NCBI GenBank assembly: GCA_003562555.1
Contig: PWUO01000304.1
Location: 1-5,191, forward strand
DNA length: 5,191 nucleotides
Origin: Dehalococcoidia bacterium
GTDB taxonomy: Bacteria > Chloroflexota > Dehalococcoidia > GIF9 > AB-539-J10
Direction: 5' to 3'
Numbering within the stretch: the stretch's first letter is position 1; each line of letters begins with the position of its first letter. The notes beneath the pieces are model-generated. The model was not told the origin of the DNA and did no database searches. It worked only from the letters and a program-made list of their open reading frames with translations. Both the position numbers and the translations under genes were made by a program. This document shows positions 1 through 5,191 of the stretch, one piece after another.

Positions 1-471
1 CTGTCGGTAACAATTCTGACGCTCATGCTGCTAATCACGAGACAGGGTGCGAAAGGAGATGGCATCAACGTAGCCTTGAGGGGAGCAGGCTGTCAAGTCA
101 GATGAGGTAGACCTGGCCGTCTGGCCGAGTCGCGCTCTCGTCCCAGTAACATCACGACCGACAACGGTCCTGAGGGTACCGGGAAGGCGCTGGATGAGTG
201 GGCCTTCAGGACGGGTGTGAAGCTGCACTTCATCGGTCCCGGCAAGCCGATGAAGAACGCCGACGCAGAGAGTCTCAAGGGCAAGCTGCGGGATGAGTGC
301 CTCAGCGGCAACTGGTTCCTAAGCCTCACGGACGTGCGGGAGATTATCGAAGCTCGAAGGAAGGACTACAATGGCGCCAGGCCGCACATCTCTCTTGGCG
401 GGCTAACCCCACGGGAGTACTCGTCGACCACGTCAGCACTCCAGTCCGCGTTGGCATCAGTAACGACGTAG
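1..471 (+). mobile_element. Degraded IS3-like insertion sequence, 3' portion
   Basis: This is the relic of an insertion sequence, defined by the transposase end at 106-471 plus eroded sequence before it. Upstream, the phase-1 peptide RQGAKGDGINVAL (40-78) resembles the segment that follows the first catalytic Asp in IS3 transposases. The phase-3 peptide VGNNSD (3-20) resembles a mutated form of the VDNxSR motif carrying that Asp. These similarities are weak and lie in different phases, so a frameshift is implied. I could not identify terminal inverted repeats or a target-site duplication. The element presumably begins before the window, and its right end may lie between 471 and about 600. Confidence 0.5.
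106..471 (+). pseudogene. IS3-family transposase, C-terminal integrase-core remnant
   Basis: This is the catalytic end of an IS3-type (OrfB, rve integrase core) transposase, which cuts and joins insertion-sequence ends. Reading in the frame of position 106, the peptide contains TTDNGPEG with the second catalytic Asp at 160-162. NADAESLKGKLRDECL follows, with the catalytic Glu at 268-270. Exactly 35 residues separate the two, matching the DD(35)E spacing of IS3 enzymes. The end is typical for the family: WFLSLTDVREIIEARRKDYN, then RPHISLGGLTPREY, and a TAG stop at 469-471. The frame is closed upstream by TGA at 103-105. No intact first-Asp region or N-terminal half is joined to it, so the gene is broken. 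The consensus DNGPEF and ENAYIESF motifs are altered to DNGPEG and KNADAESL, which suggests drift. A GTG at 217 could open a short 84-codon frame, but I do not believe it is a real start. Family identification is confident; loss of function is inferred. Confidence 0.8.
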
Positions 472-630
472 CGTCAATCCGGGTGTGGACTGCAGATCCA
501 AAAAGTGTGTGAAAGAATACGCTGCGTCGGAATCATGGCTTTGACAAAGGGCTTCACGCCGGGGCTGGAATATCACCGTCACTACCGTCCAGGTTATCCA
601 CACCCTGATTGAACCTTAGACAGCCCTGTG

Positions 631-2010
631 TCACGTCCTCGAGCAGGAGCGCTTCCAGTCCTGTATGACGCTGGCGACGAAGCCGGTGTCATACTGACCT
701 GACTGAAACGCCGGGCATTCGAGCACGTATCTCTTGAACGGGATTGTCGTGTGCACTCCGCACACTTCGTAATCCTCCAGTGCGCGCCTCATCCTCGCGA
801 TGGCTTCGGCGCGCGTGCTGCCCCACGCCACCAGCTTTGAGAGCAGGCCATCGTACTCTATAGGCACCTCGCTGCCGGTGGCGATGCCACTATCGATGCG
901 TATTCCCTCGCCGGACGGCTCGGTTAGATGACTGACGATGCCGGGGGACGGCAGGAAGTTGTACGCCGGGTTTTCCGCGTAGATGCGTGCCTGCAGCGCG
1001 GCGCCTCGGAATTCGACCTCTTCCTGTCTGAATCGCAGCGGCAATCCTCCCGCGACCAGAATCTGCTCCTTGACGAGATCGATGCCGGTCACCATCTCGG
1101 TCACAGGATGCTCCACCTGCAATCGGGCATTGACCTCGATGAAGTAGAAGCGATCGCCATCGACCAGGAACTCAACAGTCCCCGCATTGCGATAACCGAT
1201 GGCCTTTGCGAGGGTAATCGCCGCTGTGGTTATGCGGATCCTGAGGTCATCGTTCACTGCAGGTGACGGCGATTCCTCGATGACCTTCTGGAAGCGGCGC
1301 TGAATGCTGCAGTCTCGCTCTCCGAGGTGAACCACATTGTCGAAGTGGTCGGCCAATAGCTGGACCTCGACGTGCCGCGTCGGATCCACGAACTTCTCGA
1401 TGTACAGGCTCGGGTCACCAAAGGCATGGTCTGCTTCTCTCGCCGCCACATCTAGTGCCTGCCTCAGTTCGGCCTCGGTGTGGGCCGTCCGCATTCCCTT
1501 GCCGCCACCACCGGCCGCTGCCTTGAGCAGCACGGGATATCCTATTGTCTCGGCAATAGCCGCGGCTTCGGTGTGGCCGTTAAGACCAGCGATGGACCCT
1601 GGCACAACGGGTACCCCACACCTCTGCGCCGTATGACGCGCCGCAATTTTGTTGCCAACGGAACGCAATGCTTCGGCGGTGGGACCTATGAATACAATTC
1701 CTCGATTCTCACAGGCTTCCGCGAACACAGGATTCTCTGAGAGAAATCCGTACCCGGGATGTATCGCTTGAGCCCCCCTCTGCACGGCTACCGTGAGAAT
1801 CTTGTCAACATCAAGATAGCTCTCCCTTGCCGATGCACCGCCAATCAAGTGCGCCTCATCTGCGTATCGAACATGAAGCGCGGCTTCATCGACATCGCTA
1901 TGCACTGCGATGCTGCGAATCTCCATCTCCCGGCAGGCGCGCATAATCCGTATCGCAATCTCGCCTCGGTTCGCTACAAGGACGCGGTTGAAGGGCACAC
2001 CTGTAGGCAT
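631..2010 (-). CDS. accC: Biotin carboxylase subunit (AccC type) of an acetyl-CoA, acyl-CoA or pyruvate carboxylase
   Basis: This cytosolic ATP-grasp enzyme carboxylates biotin on a carrier protein using ATP and bicarbonate. From the ATG at 2010 it has 459 residues, the usual full length (E. coli AccC is about 449). The N-terminal pre-ATP-grasp domain starts RVLVANRGEIAIRI (9-22) and includes HPGYGFLSEN (84-93). The ATP-grasp domain has Lys121, Lys163 and the glycine-rich GGGGKGM loop (167-173), then RHVE with His213 and ERDCSIQRR with QKVIEE (Lys242). Next come Glu280 and FIEVNARLQVEHPVTEM (Glu292, Asn294, Arg296). Arg342 in ARIYAE lies in the C-terminal domain; all match E. coli catalytic positions by hand alignment. 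The ATG at 2010 is chosen because AAAAGG lies eight bases before it; a GTG at 2049 in the same frame would add 13 atypical residues. No accB-like, biotin-carrier or carboxyltransferase gene is adjacent in the window, so the partner complex (ACC, PCC/MCC-like or two-subunit pyruvate carboxylase) cannot be decided. The plus-strand downstream side is a transposase relic. Confidence 0.95.
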   Translation of the reverse strand: MPTGVPFNRVLVANRGEIAIRIMRACREMEIRSIAVHSDVDEAALHVRYADEAHLIGGASARESYLDVDKILTVAVQRGAQAIHPGYGFLSENPVFAEACENRGIVFIGPTAEALRSVGNKIAARHTAQRCGVPVVPGSIAGLNGHTEAAAIAETIGYPVLLKAAAGGGGKGMRTAHTEAELRQALDVAAREADHAFGDPSLYIEKFVDPTRHVEVQLLADHFDNVVHLGERDCSIQRRFQKVIEESPSPAVNDDLRIRITTAAITLAKAIGYRNAGTVEFLVDGDRFYFIEVNARLQVEHPVTEMVTGIDLVKEQILVAGGLPLRFRQEEVEFRGAALQARIYAENPAYNFLPSPGIVSHLTEPSGEGIRIDSGIATGSEVPIEYDGLLSKLVAWGSTRAEAIARMRRALEDYEVCGVHTTIPFKRYVLECPAFQSGQYDTGFVASVIQDWKRSCSRT

Positions 2011-2018
2011 ATGTTTTA

Positions 2019-2024
2019 CCTTTT
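2019..2024 (-). promoter_or_regulatory. Ribosome binding site of the biotin carboxylase gene
   Basis: On the minus strand AAAAGG lies eight bases before the ATG at 2010. This decides in favour of that start over the in-frame GTG at 2049, which would place this site inside the coding region. Confidence 0.6.
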
Positions 2025-2049
2025 CTGAGCAGCAGTCTCTTGGACCCAC

Positions 2050-2698
2050 GTCCGCTGGTAGGCGTGGCAGGTACCAGATCGCAGAGAGGCGTCAACGACG
2101 TCTGATGTCACAACGAAATGGGATAGTGGTTGAGTTGAGCCTCGCGGCGCTTCGAACTGCCCGTCATACTATCAGACTCGCAAAGTACCGTCCACAACAC
2201 GCATCCTCTCAGAAGCCGAGTCGATCCGAAATCCGGGACATCCAGGCAAAGCAAGGTCCAACCCCAATACTGCGCGACGAAGTCTTCAGCACATCGCTTA
2301 AGGTATGCATCATAATCGACGTGAGCGCACTTACTAGTGAAAATCGTTGGCGCTCGTTTTCTGCATCTCATGAGGTCATGGACACGACGGGCCTGCGATG
2401 TCCAGTAGCATCAATGACGCCGCAAGGTCGCTGGTACGCTCACTTGCCTGCTTCGCCATGTCACTATTTGCCCAAGATCCTGATGAGAGCAATGCTGCAT
2501 GGGCGGATTAAGGGAAAGCCATGCACGAAGCCTGTGCGCGGTCACTACGGAGGTGTGAACGAAGTACGTCCTCGGTGCGACGGCGGGCAAGACGCAATCA
2601 ATGGTGCCATGATGGGATGCGCATGGGCATGATGGTTAACATGCGCTGGACAAGGGCTCTCTATCCCCCAAGGCGCGTAACAGATTGTGGCGAACAAC
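2050..2698. other. Region without a convincing gene between the biotin carboxylase and the metal locus
   Basis: About 650 bases contain no reading frame on either strand with recognisable domain content. Part of it (2050 to about 2250) must hold the biotin carboxylase promoter on the minus strand, but I see no clear -35/-10 pair. The plus-strand frame that is open from 1910 to 2632 begins inside the biotin carboxylase gene on the opposite strand, and its peptide is low in family-like character. Two details stand out: a peptide MDTTGLRCP from 2378 that resembles the start of TusA/SirA-family proteins, and a quasi-palindrome at 2607-2635. The stretch may be decayed coding sequence like the two relics that follow it. 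Confidence 0.5.
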
Positions 2699-2854
2699 AT
2701 GAAGGTCGCGGAGATGTGCGGTTCAGTGCATTTTCCAGTGGTCAAGCTGGATGGTGATAAGGTCGAGACAGGTGAGGCCGGCAACCTCTGCGTCTTGACC
2801 AAGGGCGAGTGAGAGACCTTGAAGCAGAAGATACTGGATGGCGAGATTAAGGGG
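2699..2854 (+). pseudogene. Relic of a small unidentified protein gene, interrupted by TGA
   Basis: I do not recognise this family. From ATG 2699 the frame reads as a plausible small soluble protein: MKVAEMCGSVHFPVVKLDGD, then KVETGEAGNLCVLTKGE. A TGA follows at 2810-2812, and the frame continues ETLKQKILDGEIKG to about 2854. The peptide after the stop keeps the same coding-like character, and a tryptophan (TGG changed to TGA) would fit well inside an amphipathic KGE-W-ETLKQKI helix. This suggests a single nonsense change in a gene of about 50-55 codons. No good Shine-Dalgarno sequence precedes 2699, and an in-frame TAA lies at 2678-2680. It ends about 45 bases before the YHS relic and points the same way, so the two may once have been co-transcribed with copA. 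The alternative is a chance open frame. Confidence 0.4.
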
Positions 2855-2900
2855 AGAAGGCAGCGATGTCACACTAAGGCTGTAGACGGGGGTGACAAAG

Positions 2901-3113
2901 ATGGCCAAAGACATGGTTTGTGGCAATTAGATAGACGAGAAGACAACACAAGCTGGATCCGAGCACATCGGCAAGACCTATTACTCCTGCTCCCCCGGCT
3001 GCACGAAAGCCTGCGATGAAAGCCCGGAGAAGTAGTTCGGAGGTGAAGGGCAGGAGATGGCCGGCCATGGCGGACACCAGATGCAATTGTTTTTCTGCCC
3101 GTCTCATCCGTAG
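2901..3113 (+). pseudogene. YHS-domain metal-binding protein relic with two in-frame TAG codons
   Basis: YHS domains are short cysteine-containing modules associated with copper or other heavy metals, found as small proteins or fused to P1B ATPases. From ATG 2901 the frame reads MAKDMVCGN, TAG (2928-2930), IDEKTTQAGSEHIGKTYY, SCSPGCTKACDESPEK, TAG (3033-3035), FGGEGQEMAGHGGHQM and on to a third TAG at 3111-3113. This follows the YHS pattern D-x-VCGM-x-V-D through YY-x-CSxGC-x-x-x-F to SPEKY, without any frameshift. The first TAG sits where Glu or Lys is usual, and the second where Tyr of EKY is usual. Other conserved positions are also altered: Asn for Met after CG, Ser for Phe in YYFC, and Cys for Phe after the second CxxxC. 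Cys7, Cys30 and Cys34 are kept. A GGGGG run at 2888-2892, eight bases before the ATG, is a good ribosome binding site. It lies 73 bases ahead of copA in the same direction. Family assignment is confident; decay is the simplest reading, with sequencing error or recoding as alternatives. Confidence 0.75.
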
Positions 3114-3133
3114 TATGCTGAGCGGAAACAGAG

Positions 3134-3158
3134 GACTGACCACCACAGTCGGCTGGTC
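3134..3158 (+). promoter_or_regulatory. Two overlapping alternative hairpins in the copA leader
   Basis: GACTG (3134-3138) can pair with CAGTC (3146-3150) around a seven-base loop. Alternatively GACCACC (3138-3144) can pair with GG-C-TGGTC (3151-3158) with one bulged C. The two structures exclude each other and end 12 bases before the copA ribosome binding site. Stems of five to seven pairs are short and no U-run follows, so this may be chance. Confidence 0.2.
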
Positions 3159-3170
3159 TTACCCGGAGTG

Positions 3171-3176
3171 AGGAGG
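3171..3176 (+). promoter_or_regulatory. Ribosome binding site of copA
   Basis: A perfect AGGAGG lies ten bases before ATG 3187. The next in-frame ATG at 3199 would be 22 bases away, so the first ATG is preferred. Confidence 0.75.
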
Positions 3177-3186
3177 CTGAAGACAG

Positions 3187-5191
3187 ATGCCCGACCGCAT
3201 GAAGCAGACGAAGAAGGTGACCCTTCCGGTCACAGGTATGACCTGTGCCTCCTGCGTCTCCCATGTAGAGGAGGCGTTGCGAAAGGTTGCAGGAGTCTCG
3301 GAGGTCAGCGTAGACCTGGCCACCGAGAAGGCGACGGTGGAGTATGACCCGGCGGTGGCAGGGGTCGTCGACCTCGTGAGGGCCGTTGGCAGCACCGGCT
3401 ACGAGGTCCGCGGGTCGCGCGTAGCGCTGAGCATCGGAGATATGACCTGCGCCTCCTGTGTGAGCCATGTCGAGGAGGCTCTCAGGGGGCTGGACGGCGT
3501 GCTGTCGGCCAGTGTCAATCTCGCCACCGAGCGAGCTACGGTGGAGTACGCGAGCGACGCGGTCTCTATTCACGACCTGAGGCGTGCCGTCGAGGGCGCC
3601 GGATACCGGTTCCTGGGCACCGCGGAGGAAGAAAGTCCCGAGGACGCCCTCGAGGAAGACATCCGCCGGACGAACGAAGCCCGAAATCGCTTCAGGTATT
3701 CGCTCATCCCGGGCTCGATAATAATGGTCCTGATGGTGATCCACTTCATGACGCCGATGGTCATTCCTCTCTATGTGCTGTTCACCCTGGTGCTCGGCTT
3801 CCCGGTAGTTTTCATCTGGGGGTGGGATACCCAGCGCTCTGCGCTCAGGGCTTTTCGCAATCTGAGGCCGAACATGGACTCGCTGATTCTCCTCGGTTCC
3901 GCGCCGCCGTACCTCGCGGGCATCGCTGGCCTCTGGTTTCCGTACACAACCTTCGTGGAAATGGCGACCTGGATCATGATCTTCCACCTGCTCGGAAGGT
4001 ATCTGGAGGTGAAGTCCAGGGGCAGTGCCTCCCAGGCGATCAAGAAGCTGCTCACACTGGGAGCCAGGAACGCCAGGATACTGAGGGACAACCAGGAGGT
4101 CGAGGTTCCCATCGCTGAGGTGGTAGCCGGGGACATCATGGTCATCCGCCCGGGAGAGAAGATCCCGACCGATGGCGAGGTCGTCGACGGAGAGAGCGCG
4201 ATCGATGAATCGATGGCGACGGGTGAGAGCGTCCCTGTCAGCAAGAAGCCCGGAGACGGAGTGATCGGGGCCACGGTGAACGGGCGTGGACTCCTGAAAG
4301 TGAAGGCGACAAGAGTCGGGAAGGACAGCTTCCTCGCCCAGGTAGTGAAGCTGGTGGAGGAGTGCCAGGGCAGCAAGATTCCCATACAGGAATGGGCCGA
4401 CAGGATAACCGGATACATGGTGCCCACGGTCATCGGCTACTCACTGCTCACCTTCGTGCTCTGGATGATCTTCCCGGGATTCTTTGGGGGATTCATCGAA
4501 CGATTCGTGTTTCTTCCCTGGGTCAATCCAGCGCTTCCTCATCTGGTACTGGCGATTCTGGCCACGGTGGCGGTGCTGGTCATCTCCTGCCCCTGCGCCC
4601 TCGGGCTGGCCACACCAACCGCGCTTATGGTCGGCAGCGGCCTCGGTGCCGAACGGGGTATCTTGATACGGAAGGGCGAGGCCATCCAGACCATGAAAGA
4701 GGTCAGGGCAATCATCCTGGACAAGACTGGCACCTTGACGAAGGGCAAACCTGAGGTTACTGACGTCATTCCCTTTAGTGCGGGTCATGAAGCGCGAGTC
4801 CTGTATTACGCCGCCAGCCTCGAGCAGGGCTCGGAGCATCCGCTCGGAGAGGCAATCGTGAAGAAGGCGAAGGAGTTGGGAATCAACCTGGATGAGCCCC
4901 GGAGCTTTGAAGCGGTAACCGGGATGGGAGTGAAGGGAACGATTGATGGCATTGAAGTTCTCGTTGGCAAACCCGAAATCCTGGGCAATAACCAACTGGA
5001 GCCAGGAGTGCAGCAGACGCTGAAGGATCTGCAGGAGCAGGCGAAGACCGCAATGACCGTTTCGGCGGATGAGAAGGTCGTGGGGGTGATTGCAGTCGCC
5101 GACACCCTGAAAGAGGGAGTGCCCGAGGCCATCCAGGAACTCCATAGTTTGGGACTGAAGACCATAATGCTCACCGGCGATAACAGGAACA
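3187..5191 (+). CDS. copA: Copper-exporting P1B-type ATPase (CopA), 3' end beyond the window
   Basis: This is an inner-membrane pump that couples ATP hydrolysis to export of Cu(I), typically for copper detoxification. The 668 visible codons begin with two heavy-metal-associated domains: GMTCASC (17-23) and DMTCASC (85-91). Membrane segments follow at roughly 171-190, 192-212, 229-250 and 257-274, the last ending in HLLGRYLEVKSRG. The actuator domain carries ATGES (344-348). Two further membrane segments lie near 411-430 and 452-475, the second holding the CPC motif (Cys468, Pro469, Cys470), which marks transition-metal pumps and mostly Cu(I) or Ag(I). The phosphorylation motif DKTGT has Asp512. 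The nucleotide domain has SEHP (549-552), and TGDN is at 663-666. The window ends there, so the GDGxND hinge, the last two membrane helices and the remaining metal-site residues are unseen. A full protein would be about 800 residues. No frameshift or stop is seen. The start at 3187 is supported by AGGAGG. The upstream YHS relic fits a metal-efflux context. Silver transport is a possible alternative specificity. Confidence 0.95.
   Translation, partial: MPDRMKQTKKVTLPVTGMTCASCVSHVEEALRKVAGVSEVSVDLATEKATVEYDPAVAGVVDLVRAVGSTGYEVRGSRVALSIGDMTCASCVSHVEEALRGLDGVLSASVNLATERATVEYASDAVSIHDLRRAVEGAGYRFLGTAEEESPEDALEEDIRRTNEARNRFRYSLIPGSIIMVLMVIHFMTPMVIPLYVLFTLVLGFPVVFIWGWDTQRSALRAFRNLRPNMDSLILLGSAPPYLAGIAGLWFPYTTFVEMATWIMIFHLLGRYLEVKSRGSASQAIKKLLTLGARNARILRDNQEVEVPIAEVVAGDIMVIRPGEKIPTDGEVVDGESAIDESMATGESVPVSKKPGDGVIGATVNGRGLLKVKATRVGKDSFLAQVVKLVEECQGSKIPIQEWADRITGYMVPTVIGYSLLTFVLWMIFPGFFGGFIERFVFLPWVNPALPHLVLAILATVAVLVISCPCALGLATPTALMVGSGLGAERGILIRKGEAIQTMKEVRAIILDKTGTLTKGKPEVTDVIPFSAGHEARVLYYAASLEQGSEHPLGEAIVKKAKELGINLDEPRSFEAVTGMGVKGTIDGIEVLVGKPEILGNNQLEPGVQQTLKDLQEQAKTAMTVSADEKVVGVIAVADTLKEGVPEAIQELHSLGLKTIMLTGDNRN
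3235..3552 (+). repeat. Tandem duplication of the heavy-metal-binding domain inside copA
   Basis: Two copies of the metal-binding module lie 204 bases (68 codons) apart: codons 17-54 (3235-3348) and 85-122 (3439-3552). By hand alignment 28 of 38 residues are identical, including all of MTCASCVSHVEEALR and much of LATE-ATVEY. The nucleotide sequence is also similar, for example atgacctg-gcctcctg in both. Each copy has its own Cys-x-x-Cys metal site. Two HMA domains are common in CopA proteins; the close match between them here suggests a fairly recent duplication or gene conversion. Confidence 0.75.

Noticed and set aside
594..602. TTATCCACA, a perfect DnaA-box 9-mer
   Set aside because: Only one copy was seen. 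There is no cluster, AT-rich region or replication gene nearby, and a single 9-mer is expected by chance fairly often.
2323..2355. GAGCGC and GCGCTC inverted repeat followed by GTTTT, terminator-like
   Set aside because: The six-base stem has a 21-base loop, the T-run is short, and no gene ends nearby on the plus strand.
1910..2632. Plus-strand open frame of 240 codons overlapping the 5' end of the biotin carboxylase gene
   Set aside because: The first 100 bases are antisense to conserved AccC sequence, and the remainder has no domain-like character apart from a short TusA-like stretch.
2617..2655. Methionine-rich peptide MRMGMMVNMRW in one frame, reminiscent of copper-binding Met motifs
   Set aside because: The Met run follows from the ATG-rich palindrome. 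The surrounding peptide is Arg-rich and matches no known copper protein.
2869..3987. Long open frame (372 codons) on the minus strand opposite the start of copA
   Set aside because: It lies antisense to the well-supported copA and YHS frames, is rich in Arg, His and Asp of the kind produced by reading high-GC genes backwards, and matches no family.
3771..4433. Open frame of 220 codons on the minus strand inside copA
   Set aside because: It is a Ser/Thr/Pro-rich shadow peptide opposite conserved copA domains.
4441..5145. Open frame of 234 codons on the minus strand inside copA
   Set aside because: It is a shadow of the copA ATP-binding region with no recognisable motif.

Overview
The window looks like bacterial chromosomal DNA of moderately high GC content. 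It carries two recognisable metabolic or transport genes separated by eroded sequence. No rRNA, tRNA or lineage-specific marker is present, so the host cannot be fixed. The frequent AGG arginine codons and the gene set would suit an environmental, possibly anaerobic bacterium (Chloroflexota is one possibility), but this is a weak inference.

Layout. (1) Positions 1-471 hold the 3' part of an IS3-family transposase (integrase core). The last two catalytic acidic residues and the C-terminal motif are intact, but the upstream part is broken by a stop and apparent frameshifts, so this is an insertion-sequence relic. (2) On the minus strand, 2010 to 631 encode a complete biotin carboxylase of about 459 residues (AccC type) with all key ATP, bicarbonate and biotin site residues. 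Neither flank inside the window has a biotin carrier or carboxyltransferase gene. (3) Positions 2050-2698 contain no convincing gene, only a short TusA-like peptide and a quasi-palindrome. (4) Positions 2699-3113 contain two small plus-strand reading frames that look like former genes. One is unidentified and interrupted by TGA. The other is clearly a YHS-domain metal-binding protein interrupted by two TAG codons. (5) From 3187 to the window end (plus strand) runs the first 668 codons of a copper-type P1B ATPase (CopA). It has two very similar N-terminal heavy-metal-binding domains and is cut off by the window edge just after its TGDN motif.

Working together. The YHS relic and CopA point the same way along the plus strand, and YHS proteins are often encoded next to copper ATPases. 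This is best read as a copper or heavy-metal efflux locus whose ATPase is intact as far as visible while the small genes upstream have decayed. The biotin carboxylase is divergently oriented and probably unrelated; it would supply carboxybiotin to an acyl-CoA or pyruvate carboxylase encoded elsewhere. I found no strong evidence for a new biological system. The most interesting features are the stop-interrupted but frame-preserved small genes in front of copA and the duplicated metal-binding domain.
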